From positions 62,001 through 126,000 of the forward strand of contig NZ_JNCA01000009.1 of assembly GCF_000695795.1 (NCBI RefSeq): a DNA stretch of 64,000 nucleotides, written 5' to 3'. Made by a program: the position numbers and the translations under genes. Shown piece after piece: positions 18,434 through 27,643 of this stretch (the stretch's first letter is position 1; each line of letters begins with the position of its first letter). This DNA comes from Flavobacterium seoulense (lineage in GTDB: Bacteria; Bacteroidota; Bacteroidia; Flavobacteriales; Flavobacteriaceae). The notes under the pieces are model-generated. The model ran no database searches and had not been told where the DNA came from. It worked only from the letters and a program-made list of their open reading frames with translations.

Positions 18434-19663
18434 ATGAAAAAACTTTCTTTGTTTGTGTATTCTGGTTTAGGTGTAATTACCATTTTTGTCCTGTTTTTAT
18501 GTTGTAAACCGTCAGAAAGTAAGAGTGCTTCAATACAACAAAGAGAGCAGATAATTCCAACTAATCTTAAATGGTCAGAACGAATGGCATTGTCCATTAT
18601 GAAGCGACATCCTAAGGCCTGGCAGATTGATAATCACGAAAAACCAAAATGGGATTATAAAATTGGGATGATTTTAACGGCTTATGAAAAGTTGTATGCC
18701 AAAACCAAAGAGCAAAAATATTTTGATTACATAAGAGATTATGCAGATGTATTAATTGATAGTACAGGTTCTTTTCAAAATTTTAATCCAAAAGATCATA
18801 ATATAGATTTTATAAATGCAGGAAAAATTCTTTTTGGTCTTTATCACAAAACAAATAATCAAAAATATTTAAAAGCATTACAAACTTTACGAAATCAATT
18901 TGTTGATTATCCCAGAACCCAATCTGGTGGATTTTGGCACAAAGCTATTTATCCTAACCAAATGTGGTTAGATGGTTTGTACATGGGGCAGCCGTTTTAT
19001 GCAAGATATACGGTTGAGTTTGAAAATGGCGCAAAACTTGATGATGTAGCGCATCAGTTTGAATTATTACGCAATCATGCTTATGATAAAGAAACAGGCT
19101 TGTTTTTTCATGCCTGGGATGAAAGTAAAAAAATGCCTTGGGCTAATAAAGAAACTGGAACAGCTCCGCATATTTGGTTAAGAGCTTTGGGTTGGTACGG
19201 AATGGCTTTAGTAGATGTTTTGGATTATTTTCCAAAAGACCACCCTAAGCAAAAAGAATTAGTTGGGTATTTGAACGAATTAGCTAACGGTGTTAGTAAA
19301 TATCAGGATGCTTCGGGATTATGGTATCAGGTGCCAAATTTACCAAATCGAAAAGGAAATTATTTAGAAGCTTCGGGTTCGTCCATGTTGGTTTATGCTA
19401 TTGCAAAAGGAGTTAATAAAGGCTATTTGCCAGCCAAATTCAATAAAGTCGCGACTAAAGGTTTTGACGGTTTGACGAATAAACTAATAAAAGTAGATAA
19501 TAATGGAGAACTGCATATTACGCAAGTTTGTGCTAGTGCAGGTTTAGGAGGAAATCCATATAGAGATGGTTCTTTTGAATATTATATGAGTGAAAAAATC
19601 AAGATTGATAACTCTCACGGATTAGGCGGTTTTTTATTAGCAGCTATCGAATTAGATAAATAA
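18434..19663 (+). CDS. GH105 unsaturated galacturonyl/rhamnogalacturonyl hydrolase, lipoprotein
   Basis: GH105 enzymes remove the unsaturated galacturonate left at the non-reducing end by pectate or rhamnogalacturonan lyases. The 409-residue protein has a lipobox (FLCC, about residues 21-24), then an alpha/alpha-barrel with the conserved MWLDGLYMGQPFY (catalytic Asp), HAWDESKKMPWA, ALGWYGMALVDVLD and WYQVPNLPNRKGNYLEASGSS. It is followed 14 bases later by a close paralogue, evidently a tandem duplication. Both products feed KduI once released. Which of the two prefers rhamnogalacturonan and which homogalacturonan products is not visible. Confidence 0.9.
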   Translation: MKKLSLFVYSGLGVITIFVLFLCCKPSESKSASIQQREQIIPTNLKWSERMALSIMKRHPKAWQIDNHEKPKWDYKIGMILTAYEKLYAKTKEQKYFDYIRDYADVLIDSTGSFQNFNPKDHNIDFINAGKILFGLYHKTNNQKYLKALQTLRNQFVDYPRTQSGGFWHKAIYPNQMWLDGLYMGQPFYARYTVEFENGAKLDDVAHQFELLRNHAYDKETGLFFHAWDESKKMPWANKETGTAPHIWLRALGWYGMALVDVLDYFPKDHPKQKELVGYLNELANGVSKYQDASGLWYQVPNLPNRKGNYLEASGSSMLVYAIAKGVNKGYLPAKFNKVATKGFDGLTNKLIKVDNNGELHITQVCASAGLGGNPYRDGSFEYYMSEKIKIDNSHGLGGFLLAAIELDK

Positions 19664-19677
19664 TAGAATAATATAAA

Positions 19678-20904
19678 ATGATAAAATTAATGAAAGCAAA
19701 GCAATTCTTATTTACGTTTCTTTTAGTAGGAGCGTTAGGATTTACAAGTTGTAAATCACAGTCGTCAGCATCTTCGGCTAAAAAAGAACTAACATCTCCT
19801 AATTTGAAATGGTCAGAGAAAATGGCTTTAACGCTGATGAAACGTCACCCAAAAGCTTTTCAACTTGATGACAGAACCGTTGCAAAATGGGATTATGTTC
19901 ACGGTTTAGTAACAGGTTCTATTCAGGAACTTTACAAAAAAACAGGAGATGAAAGATATTATGAATATGTAAAAGGATATGCTGATGCTTTGATTGATGA
20001 AAATGGCAAAATTGCTACTTATGATATGAATAAATACAATATCGATATGGTGGTAGCAGCTAATATTTTATTTGATATTCATGACAGAACTAAAGAAAAT
20101 AAGTATTTAGTGGCGATGCAAACTATTAGAAAGCAGCTTGAAGATCAGCCTAGAACTCCAAGTGGAGGATTCTGGCACAAGCAAATTTATCCAAACCAAA
20201 TGTGGTTAGACGGTTTGTACATGGGACAGCCTTTTTACACTCATTATACTGTGAAATTTGAGAACGGAAAAAAACTGGATGATGTTGCTAAACAATTTGA
20301 ATTATTAGAAAAAAACGACAAAGATCCTAAAACAGGATTGTTGTACCACGCATGGGACGAAAGTAAAAAAATGCCTTGGGCTGATAAAACTACAGGTAAA
20401 TCTCCAAATTTTTGGTCTCGTGCTTTAGGTTGGTATGCAATGGCTTTAGTTGATGTTTTAGATAATTTCCCAAAAGAGCATCCAAAACAAAAAGAATTAG
20501 TAGGTTATTTGAATGATTTAGCGGTAGCTTTAGAAAAAGTACAGGACAAGAAAACAGGTTTGTGGTATCAGGTAACTGATATGCCAAATAGAGAAGGAAA
20601 TTATCTTGAAGCTTCCGGATCTTCAATGTTTGCTTATGCTTTGGCTAAAGGAGTAAACAAAGGTTATTTGCCAGCTAAATTTAAAAAAGTAGCTAATCAT
20701 GCTTTCGACGGTTTAACAACAAAATTAATCAGAGTTGATGCAGATGGCGGAATTACTTTGACTCAATGTTGTCAGGTAGCAGGTTTAGGAGGAAATCCAT
20801 ACCGTGATGGTTCTTATGAATATTATGTAAATGAGAAAAAGAAAGACAACGACCCTAAAGCAACCGGACCATTTATTTTCGCTGCTATCGAATTAAACAG
20901 ATAA
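19678..20904 (+). CDS. GH105 unsaturated galacturonyl hydrolase, lipoprotein (tandem paralogue)
   Basis: Very similar over its whole length to the preceding GH105, including MWLDGLYMGQPFY, HAWDESKKMPWA and WYQVTDMPNREGNYLEASGSS, but with different N-terminal residues and a different C-terminal tail. Lipobox FTSC at about residues 22-25. Two in-frame ATGs (19678 and 19690) are possible; the second gives a more typical signal sequence. The divergence around the active-site cleft (for example QCCQVAGLGGNPYRDGSYEYY versus VCASAGLGG) hints at different substrate side chains; this is inference. Confidence 0.9.
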   Translation: MIKLMKAKQFLFTFLLVGALGFTSCKSQSSASSAKKELTSPNLKWSEKMALTLMKRHPKAFQLDDRTVAKWDYVHGLVTGSIQELYKKTGDERYYEYVKGYADALIDENGKIATYDMNKYNIDMVVAANILFDIHDRTKENKYLVAMQTIRKQLEDQPRTPSGGFWHKQIYPNQMWLDGLYMGQPFYTHYTVKFENGKKLDDVAKQFELLEKNDKDPKTGLLYHAWDESKKMPWADKTTGKSPNFWSRALGWYAMALVDVLDNFPKEHPKQKELVGYLNDLAVALEKVQDKKTGLWYQVTDMPNREGNYLEASGSSMFAYALAKGVNKGYLPAKFKKVANHAFDGLTTKLIRVDADGGITLTQCCQVAGLGGNPYRDGSYEYYVNEKKKDNDPKATGPFIFAAIELNR

Positions 20905-20941
20905 TTTTCTATTACGCATATTAATCAACCATTTTACCATT

Positions 20942-22567
20942 ATGAATTTTTTAAATAATACAATTGCAATAGGATTAGTAATGCTTTCGAGTCAGCTAAC
21001 TGTTGCACAAAAAACAACTGAATATTCTAAAGTTTGGGTTGCCGATAATGGTGACGGAACCTATAAAAATCCTGTTTTACATGCTGATTACTCAGATCCT
21101 GATGCTATTCGTGTGGGAGATGATTATTATATGACTGCTTCTTCTTTTAACTGTATTCCGGGATTGCCAATTTTGCATTCTAAGGATTTAGTAAATTGGG
21201 AATTAGTGAATTATGCGCTTCAAAAACAGCCGCCTTTTGATGTTTTCGACAAACCTCAGCATGGAAACGGAGTTTGGGCACCTTGTATTCGCTACCATAA
21301 TAAAGAATATTATATTTATTATCCAGATCCGGATTACGGAATTTATATGATCAAAACTAAAGATCCAAAAGGGCTTTGGTCAGATCCAATATTAGTAAAA
21401 TCAGGAGTTGGATTGATTGATCCTGCACCCTTATGGGATGATGATGGAAAGGCATATTTAGGATTTGCTTTTGCAGGAAGTCGTGCCGGAGCTAAAAGTT
21501 TATTAGCGGTTTGTACAATGAATCCAGAAGGAACAATTGCTAATGACGATGCTGTTATGGTACTTGACGGACATTTTGACGAAGCTACTGTTGAAGGTCC
21601 AAAGTTTTACAAACGCAATGGATATTACTACATTTTTGCCCCGGCAGGAGGAGTTCCTACAGGTTGGCAAACGGTGATGCGTTCTAAAAATGTCTTTGGT
21701 CCTTACGAGAAACGTAAAGTAATGGATCAGGGAAAATCACCTATTAATGGACCTCATCAGGGAGCCTGGGTGCAGACTCAAAAAGGTGAAGACTGGTTTT
21801 TTCATTTTCAGGACAAAGGTGCTTACGGAAGAATTGTTCATTTACAGCCTATGAAATGGATTAACGATTGGCCGGTAATTGGTATTGATAATGATAACGA
21901 CGGAATAGGAGAGCCGGTTTTGAATTATAAAAAACCAAATGTTGGAAAAACCTATCCAATTATGACTCCGCCGGATTCAGATGAATTTAATTCAACTAAA
22001 TTAGGATTGCAATGGCAGTGGCACGCTAATTACCAAATATATTGGGGAATGCCAACACCAAACGGTCATTATACTTTATTTTGTCGTCCAATGCCTGAAA
22101 AAGCAGCTAACTTATTTGATGTGCCTAATATTTTAACACAAAAGTTTCCTGCCAATGAATTTACGGCTACAGCCAAAATGACTTTTCATTCACGTTTTGA
22201 TGGTGAAAGTGTCAATTTTGTAGTACTGGGATTAGATTACAGCATGTTGAAAGTAAAGCAGGAAAAAGGAGCTTTATTTATTTCTCAGGTGAATTGTAAA
22301 AATGCGGATAAAAAAGGAACAGAAACCGAAAGTAAAACGGTAAAACTGGGAAGCAATACTTTCTATCTTCAGGTAAAAGTGAAAGACGGCGGAATATGCA
22401 GCTTCTTTTATAGTTTAGATGGGCAAAAATTCGAATCATTAGGAACCGATTTTAAATCGCGTGAAGGAAAATGGATTGGTGCTAAAATTGGAATTGCAGC
22501 GCTTAGAGAAGGAAAAATTAATGATGCCGGAAGTGTAGATATCGACTGGTTTAGATTTAGTAAATAA
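20942..22567 (+). CDS. GH43-family glycoside hydrolase with C-terminal beta-sandwich domain
   Basis: Secreted 541-residue enzyme with a signal peptide ending near VAQ (residue 23). The five-bladed propeller shows the three catalytic acids: D52 in YSDPDAI, D160 in GLIDPAPL and E218 in TVEGPKF. The C-terminal part (about residues 345-541) is the concanavalin-like domain found behind GH43 beta-xylosidase-type catalytic domains. In a pectin locus likely targets are arabinan, galactan or xylogalacturonan side chains. Stop is only three bases before the next ATG. Confidence 0.88.
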   Translation: MNFLNNTIAIGLVMLSSQLTVAQKTTEYSKVWVADNGDGTYKNPVLHADYSDPDAIRVGDDYYMTASSFNCIPGLPILHSKDLVNWELVNYALQKQPPFDVFDKPQHGNGVWAPCIRYHNKEYYIYYPDPDYGIYMIKTKDPKGLWSDPILVKSGVGLIDPAPLWDDDGKAYLGFAFAGSRAGAKSLLAVCTMNPEGTIANDDAVMVLDGHFDEATVEGPKFYKRNGYYYIFAPAGGVPTGWQTVMRSKNVFGPYEKRKVMDQGKSPINGPHQGAWVQTQKGEDWFFHFQDKGAYGRIVHLQPMKWINDWPVIGIDNDNDGIGEPVLNYKKPNVGKTYPIMTPPDSDEFNSTKLGLQWQWHANYQIYWGMPTPNGHYTLFCRPMPEKAANLFDVPNILTQKFPANEFTATAKMTFHSRFDGESVNFVVLGLDYSMLKVKQEKGALFISQVNCKNADKKGTETESKTVKLGSNTFYLQVKVKDGGICSFFYSLDGQKFESLGTDFKSREGKWIGAKIGIAALREGKINDAGSVDIDWFRFSK

Positions 22568-22570
22568 CAA

Positions 22571-24607
22571 ATGAAGAATACTTTTTATAAAGTTGGAATT
22601 GCACTTTTTGTCTTTTTTGCAATAGCTTATAGTTCGTATGCGCAAGTGCTGGATAAATCATGGAAAAGCATTACCGAGATGGATAATGATCAATGGTTTG
22701 CATCGGTAGAAGCAAAAGCGGTTGCCGAAAATGTATTATTGTACCAACGAAATATTGGTGGCTGGCCAAAAAATATTCAAATTCAAAAAGCGCTTTCTGA
22801 AACTCAAAAGAAAGAATTATTGGCTCTAAAAAGCTCGACTGAAGGTTGTACTACTGATAATGGAGCGACTTGTCAGGAAATGCTTTTTTTGTCAAAAATC
22901 TACAAACAACAGCCTGATGAAAGATACAAGAAAGCTTTTCTTGCCGGATTGGATTATTTGTTAGCAGCACAATATGATAATGGCGGTTGGCCACAATTTT
23001 ATCCGTTGAAAAAAGGATATTACACTCATATTACGTACAATGATGATTCGATGGTGAATATCCTGAATGTTTTAAAAGAAATTAAAGATAAAACTGGATA
23101 TTATTCGATACAGCCATCTGAAGAAATTGTTGCAAAAACCAAAACCGCTTTCGACAAAGGAATTGATTGTATTATCAAAAGTCAATACAAACAAAATGGT
23201 GTTTTGACAGCCTGGTGTGCGCAACATGATGAAATTACCTTGTTACCGGCTAAAGCCCGTGCGTATGAATTACCATCGTTAAGCGGAAAAGAATCGGCTA
23301 AGATTGTTTTACTGTTAATGTCGCTCGAAAATCCTTCAAAAGAAGTAATTAATGCGGTGGATGCTGCAGTGGTTTGGTTTGAAAAAGTTCAGATTAACGG
23401 CTTAAAAGAAGAACGTGTTATAAAGAATGGAAAAGTTGTAGATAAGAAAATGATTCCAGATGCTAATGCACTTCCACTTTGGGCTCGTTTTATGGAATTA
23501 GAAAATAATAAACCTTTCTTTTCAGATCGTGACGGAATTAAAAAAGCTACTTTGGCCGAGGTAGGTGACGAAAGAAGAAACGGTTATTCCTGGTATACCA
23601 ATGAGCCGAAAGAAGTATTGAAAAAATACGAAAAATGGAAAAATAATCTTTCTGTAGCGGTAAAGCCGGTTCAAAAAGCAGAAGTTAAGAAACCAAAGGA
23701 TGATTATAATATTGTAGTTGCTCAGGACGGTAGCGGAGATTACACGAGTATTCAGGATGCAATATATAATTCACCGTCTTTTCCGTATAAAACGGTTACG
23801 ATTACGGTGAAAAACGGAACTTATCATGAAAAAGTTCGTGTTCCGGAATGGAATACTAAAATTTCATTGATTGGCGAAAGCAAAGAAAAAACCATTATTA
23901 GTTACGATGATTATTTTGGGAAGATTAATTTAGGTCGAAATAGTACATTTTTTACGCCAACAGTATTGGTAGAAGCGAATGATTTTAAAGCCAGTAATTT
24001 GACGATTCAAAATACAGCCGGTCCAGTTGGTCAGGCGATTGCCTTATCTGTAGTTGCCGATAGAGTGGTGATTTCTAATTGTATTGTTTTAGGAAATCAG
24101 GATACTTTGTATAGTTCGGGTGAAGGTTTTAAACAGTATTTTAAAGATTGCTTTATCGAAGGAACGGTTGATTTTATTTTTGGTGGTGCAACGGTTGTTT
24201 TTGATAATTGTACGCTTCATAGCAAAAGCAATTCATACGTAACCGCGGCTTCAACTCCTGAGAACTCTAAATACGGTTTTGTTTTTATGAATTGTAAATT
24301 GACTGCTGGTGAAAAAGCAACCGAAGTTTATTTGGGGCGTCCTTGGCGAATTAATGCTAAAACAGTATATCTGAATTGTGAAATGGGAAATCATATTCGA
24401 AAAGAAGGCTGGAACAACTGGTCTAAAGCAGATGCGGAGAAAGCTTCTTTTTATGGCGAATACAATTGCTCAGGACCAGGATTTCAACCAAAAAGCAGAG
24501 TGAGTTGGTCACATCAATTAACAAAATCAGAAGCTAAAAAATATACCTTAGAAAATATATTAGGAGATGCTAATTCGAAATCAAATTCGAATTGGTATTC
24601 AAATTAA
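22571..24607 (+). CDS. Bifunctional pectate lyase (PL10) - pectin methylesterase (CE8)
   Basis: A 678-residue secreted fusion. After a signal peptide (to about residue 24) the PL10 module (about 25-355) shows NIGGWPKN, TTDNGAT, YDNGGWPQFYP, HITYNDDSM and WCAQHDE, ending in YSWYTNEP. A Lys/Pro-rich linker leads into the CE8 beta-helix (about 378-670) with VAQDGSGDY, the oxyanion Gln and Asp in NQDTLY (Q510, D511), the second catalytic Asp in VDFIFGG (D534) and GRPWR. By family knowledge the esterase removes methyl groups that block the lyase, so the fusion couples the two steps. Confidence 0.93.
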   Translation: MKNTFYKVGIALFVFFAIAYSSYAQVLDKSWKSITEMDNDQWFASVEAKAVAENVLLYQRNIGGWPKNIQIQKALSETQKKELLALKSSTEGCTTDNGATCQEMLFLSKIYKQQPDERYKKAFLAGLDYLLAAQYDNGGWPQFYPLKKGYYTHITYNDDSMVNILNVLKEIKDKTGYYSIQPSEEIVAKTKTAFDKGIDCIIKSQYKQNGVLTAWCAQHDEITLLPAKARAYELPSLSGKESAKIVLLLMSLENPSKEVINAVDAAVVWFEKVQINGLKEERVIKNGKVVDKKMIPDANALPLWARFMELENNKPFFSDRDGIKKATLAEVGDERRNGYSWYTNEPKEVLKKYEKWKNNLSVAVKPVQKAEVKKPKDDYNIVVAQDGSGDYTSIQDAIYNSPSFPYKTVTITVKNGTYHEKVRVPEWNTKISLIGESKEKTIISYDDYFGKINLGRNSTFFTPTVLVEANDFKASNLTIQNTAGPVGQAIALSVVADRVVISNCIVLGNQDTLYSSGEGFKQYFKDCFIEGTVDFIFGGATVVFDNCTLHSKSNSYVTAASTPENSKYGFVFMNCKLTAGEKATEVYLGRPWRINAKTVYLNCEMGNHIRKEGWNNWSKADAEKASFYGEYNCSGPGFQPKSRVSWSHQLTKSEAKKYTLENILGDANSKSNSNWYSN

Positions 24608-24619
24608 AAATTGAAAATT

Positions 24620-25354
24620 ATGAGAATTAAATTATTCCTTTTTTTATTAATTGCCACGAGTTGCTTGGCACAAAAAAAGACAACGATTTATACTATTGGT
24701 GATTCGACCATGGCAAATAAAGCCAATCCAAAACAAAATCCGGAACACGGATGGGCTCAGGTTTTACAACAATTTTTTGATAATACCGTGGTGGTGGATA
24801 ACCGAGCGCAGAACGGTCGCAGTACACGTAGTTTTATCAACGAAAAACGTTGGGATTCTATTTTAAAAACATTAAAAAAGGGCGATTATGTTTTTATCCA
24901 ATTTGGGCATAATGACCAAAAAGAAAATAAACCAAGTGTATATACTAATCCGCGTACGGCTTACCGCCAGAATCTAATCAAATTTGTGACTGAAGCTCGT
25001 GTTAAAGGTGCGACTCCGGTTTTGTTCTCATCAATTGTTAGAAGAAATTTTAATGCAGAAGGAACTTTAGTTGATACGCACGGATTGTATCCGTTAGAAA
25101 CCAGATTAGTGGCTACTGATTATAAAGTTCCGTTTATTGATTTACAATATTTAACGGAATTATTAGAGGAATCTTATGGTGTTGAAGGTTCTAAGAAATT
25201 ACATTTGCATTTTAATGCAGGTGAAAGTACTTTCTTCAAAACCGAAAAGCATGATGATACACATTTATCATTACTTGGTGCTACAGAAATAGCTAAATTA
25301 GTGGTAGCCGAATTGAAAAAAACAGATTTAGATTTAAAAAAACGTATTAAATAA
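24620..25354 (+). CDS. Rhamnogalacturonan acetylesterase-type SGNH hydrolase (CE12)
   Basis: Secreted esterase predicted to remove acetyl groups from pectin backbone. Motifs of the SGNH/GDSL fold are present: block I GDSTMAN with the catalytic Ser, block III QFGHNDQ, and the C-terminal DDTHLS with the Asp-His pair. The size (244 residues) fits the CE12 family. An upstream in-frame TTG at 24611 would add three residues; the ATG at 24620 starts directly with the signal peptide and is preferred. It sits four to twelve bases behind the PL10-CE8 gene and just before a second GH28. Confidence 0.88.
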   Translation: MRIKLFLFLLIATSCLAQKKTTIYTIGDSTMANKANPKQNPEHGWAQVLQQFFDNTVVVDNRAQNGRSTRSFINEKRWDSILKTLKKGDYVFIQFGHNDQKENKPSVYTNPRTAYRQNLIKFVTEARVKGATPVLFSSIVRRNFNAEGTLVDTHGLYPLETRLVATDYKVPFIDLQYLTELLEESYGVEGSKKLHLHFNAGESTFFKTEKHDDTHLSLLGATEIAKLVVAELKKTDLDLKKRIK

Positions 25355-25361
25355 GTAAAGT

Positions 25362-26720
25362 ATGAAAAGCAATTCTTTTTATTTTGTCCTGTTGTTGTGT
25401 TTCAATGTTTTGTGTTCGCAAACTAAAAGTGTAGATAAAAAAGTTGAAATAGAAAGAATTGTCAATAGTATTCAGTTGCCTGTAATTCCAAAATATCAAG
25501 TTACGGTTACGCAATTTGGTGCCAAAGGCGATTCGGTTACTAATTGTAAAGCTGCTTTCGATAAAGCAATGAAAGCCTGCGCTAAAAAACAGGGAGGGAC
25601 CATTATTGTACCTAAAGGAGTTTACACGATTAACGGACCGATTCATTTTGTTAGTAATGTAAAATTGCATCTGGAAACCGGAGCTAAAATACGTTTTGGA
25701 TCAAATCCGGATGATTATCCTTTAGTTTTAACAAGTTGGGAAGGAACTATGTTGTATAATTATAGTCCGTTAATTTATGGAAATAATGTCGAAAATGTAG
25801 CCATAACAGGAAACGGAATTATTGATGGAGAAGCTAAAGATACCTGGATCAAATGGAAACCGCTGGAAGGAAAAGACAAAGAGTTGAGCAGAGAAATGAA
25901 TCACACTAATGTTCCTTTAAAAGAAAGGGTTTTTGGTAAAGGTCATTATTTAAGGCCACAATTAATTCAGTTTTTGGATTCTAAGAATATTTTGCTTGAA
26001 GATGTAAAAATCGAAGATTCTCCTTTTTGGTGCGTGCATTTGCTAAAATCTAAAAATATTACGTTACGCGGTTTAAAATATGATGCCCAAAACAATAATA
26101 ATGACGGAATTGATCCTGAATATTCCAGTAATATTTTAATCGAAAATATTAAGTTTAATAATGGTGACGATAATGTGGCTATAAAGGCTGGGAGAGATAA
26201 CGAAGGGCGTGATAATTCAGGTTTTCCATCAGAAAATATTGTTGTTAGAAACTGTGATTTCAAAGGTTTACACGCTATTGTTATTGGTAGCGAAATGTCG
26301 GCTGGAGTTCGTAATGTTTTTGTAGATAATTGTAAAGCTAGCGGTTATTTGAAAAGAGGAATTTATATAAAAACGAATTCTGATCGAGGAGGTTATGTGA
26401 AAGATTTATATTTCTCTAATATAGCTTTTGGAAAAGTAGAAGATTGTATCTACATGACTGCAAATTATCATGGAGAAGGCGGTGGTTTGTATCCGTCAAA
26501 AATTTCAGATATTTCAATTTCGAATGTGAGTTGCGAATCGGCTTCGAATGCTGCAATTATCATCGAGGGGTTTCCGGAAAAGAAAGTTGAAAATGTTGTT
26601 TTAGACAGAATTACTGTGAAATCAGCTAAAAACGGAATGACTTTAACAAATACACAAAATATAAGTGTAAACGAAATTATAATTGGTGATAAAATAGGTG
26701 TTCCAAGTTCGGTGAAATAA
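25362..26720 (+). CDS. GH28 polygalacturonase-family hydrolase (second copy)
   Basis: A 452-residue secreted beta-helix protein with a cleavable signal peptide (ends near LCSQ). GH28 motifs: NNNNDGIDPE, GDDNVAIKAG, LHAIVIGSEMS and RGIYIKTN. The usual GHG motif is replaced by a LHA variant, and RIK by YIK, so substrate or mode of action may differ from the GH28 at 16943. The sequence GGGLYPSKISDISISN and the repeated short beta-helix rungs are typical. Last gene of the operon before the terminator. Confidence 0.88.
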   Translation: MKSNSFYFVLLLCFNVLCSQTKSVDKKVEIERIVNSIQLPVIPKYQVTVTQFGAKGDSVTNCKAAFDKAMKACAKKQGGTIIVPKGVYTINGPIHFVSNVKLHLETGAKIRFGSNPDDYPLVLTSWEGTMLYNYSPLIYGNNVENVAITGNGIIDGEAKDTWIKWKPLEGKDKELSREMNHTNVPLKERVFGKGHYLRPQLIQFLDSKNILLEDVKIEDSPFWCVHLLKSKNITLRGLKYDAQNNNNDGIDPEYSSNILIENIKFNNGDDNVAIKAGRDNEGRDNSGFPSENIVVRNCDFKGLHAIVIGSEMSAGVRNVFVDNCKASGYLKRGIYIKTNSDRGGYVKDLYFSNIAFGKVEDCIYMTANYHGEGGGLYPSKISDISISNVSCESASNAAIIIEGFPEKKVENVVLDRITVKSAKNGMTLTNTQNISVNEIIIGDKIGVPSSVK

Positions 26721-26761
26721 TACAGTCAGCTTTTAATTTAGGCTATAGCTAAAAAAAAAAC

Positions 26762-26798
26762 AGGCTTCAATCATTTAACTTGATTGAAGCCTTTTTTT
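26762..26798. terminator. Strong intrinsic terminator, bidirectional
   Basis: Perfect arms AGGCTTCAATCA and TGATTGAAGCCT with a seven-base loop, preceded by ten A and followed by T. It ends the enzyme operon on the plus strand and, 17 bases past its stop, the sigma factor gene on the minus strand. Confidence 0.88.
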
Positions 26799-26814
26799 AT
26801 TGGAATTACTTTGC

Positions 26815-27360
26815 TTAATTTCTAAATAATAAATACAATGTGCCAATAAGGGTAAGTGTACTGCTGTTTTCAAATTCTCTTAAAAAAGCATAAGCTCTCT
26901 TCATTTGTGTTTTTACAGTATTGATAGAGATATTGTACATTTCGGCAATTTCGGCATAACTATGTCCTTCTACAATATGAGACATAAAAATTTCTCTTCT
27001 CGCTTGAGGAATTTTCTCTACAAGTGTTTCAATTTTAGGTTTTTTGTTCTCTTCGCTATTTTCAAAAATTGTTTGTTCTTCCATTTTTGGAAGAATTATT
27101 TTTTTAGTATCAATACTTATTGTTTTGCTTTTTTCTAAGTGCTGCAAACTTAAGTTTTTGATAGCTCTTGTTCCGTATGCTTTAAATGAAGTCGTAAAGT
27201 TTATAGCTTCTTCTTTTTCCCATAGATAAATAAAAAAATCCTGTACTACATCTTTTGCTACATCTTTATCCTTAGTTATGTTAAAAGAAACTAAAGAAAA
27301 ATAGGCAAAATGCTCTTTGTACAGGCTTTCGAATATTTTTAAATCTTTATGAGAAGACAT
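26815..27360 (-). CDS. ECF RNA polymerase sigma factor, FecI/SusCD type
   Basis: 181 residues with sigma region 2 (FESLYKEHFAYFSL to AYGTRAIKNLSLQHL, about residues 10-78) and region 4 (IPQARREIFMSHIVEGHSYAEIAEMYNISINTVKTQ, helix-turn-helix about 115-160; quoted here as two blocks around the HSYAEIAEMYN core), followed by the short hydrophobic tail common in Bacteroidota FecI-like sigmas. Its cognate anti-sigma is probably the FecR at 34906, whose gene precedes a SusC with an N-terminal STN signalling domain. Unusually the sigma gene is separated from fecR by two plus-strand genes and is transcribed the other way. A LacI-type palindrome directly behind its promoter suggests it is itself repressed until the uronate pathway is induced. 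Confidence 0.92.
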   Translation of the reverse strand: MSSHKDLKIFESLYKEHFAYFSLVSFNITKDKDVAKDVVQDFFIYLWEKEEAINFTTSFKAYGTRAIKNLSLQHLEKSKTISIDTKKIILPKMEEQTIFENSEENKKPKIETLVEKIPQARREIFMSHIVEGHSYAEIAEMYNISINTVKTQMKRAYAFLREFENSSTLTLIGTLYLLFRN

Positions 27361-27384
27361 TAGTAAAATGAGATTTGTTAGTGT

Positions 27385-27411
27385 TGTAATAGATTACATT
27401 AATCAAATATA
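27385..27411 (-). promoter_or_regulatory. Promoter -7 element and LacI-type operator of the sigma factor gene
   Basis: On the minus strand TATATTTG (27411-27404) fits TAnnTTTG. Five bases downstream lies TGTAATCTATTACA (27398-27385), which differs from the LacI-type operator at 7444 and 16854 at one central base. It is 25 bases before the sigma factor ATG. Confidence 0.68.
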
Positions 27412-27472
27412 GAATAAAAAGTTCTTTTTTTTTAGGTATATGTAAAAATAAGTAAAATATTTTATTAATCGC

Positions 27473-27484
27473 GTCACCCTAAAA
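27473..27484 (+). promoter_or_regulatory. Candidate ECF-sigma promoter motif GTCACCCTAAAA
   Basis: The 12-mer occurs twice, here and at 34852 before fecR, followed in both places by a T-rich block, TAAC and TTTAAC at similar spacing. It lacks TTTG/TAnnTTTG elements. Its placement before the PL1-CE8 gene and before fecR-susCD suggests it is the target of the neighbouring sigma factor. The 27361-27738 gap otherwise contains no gene, only this motif, the sigma promoter and the leader repeat. Confidence 0.5.
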
Positions 27485-27643
27485 CATTTTTTTTGTAACA
27501 AATATTTAACAATTAACTAAAACAGAATTAAATGTCTTTTTTATAAAACAAAATTCATAATTCAAAAAAATGATGATTTTAAATTATTAACCCGCTAAAT
27601 CTATTTATCTATGAAATAAAACTTTTTAAACAAAGAAGTGCAT

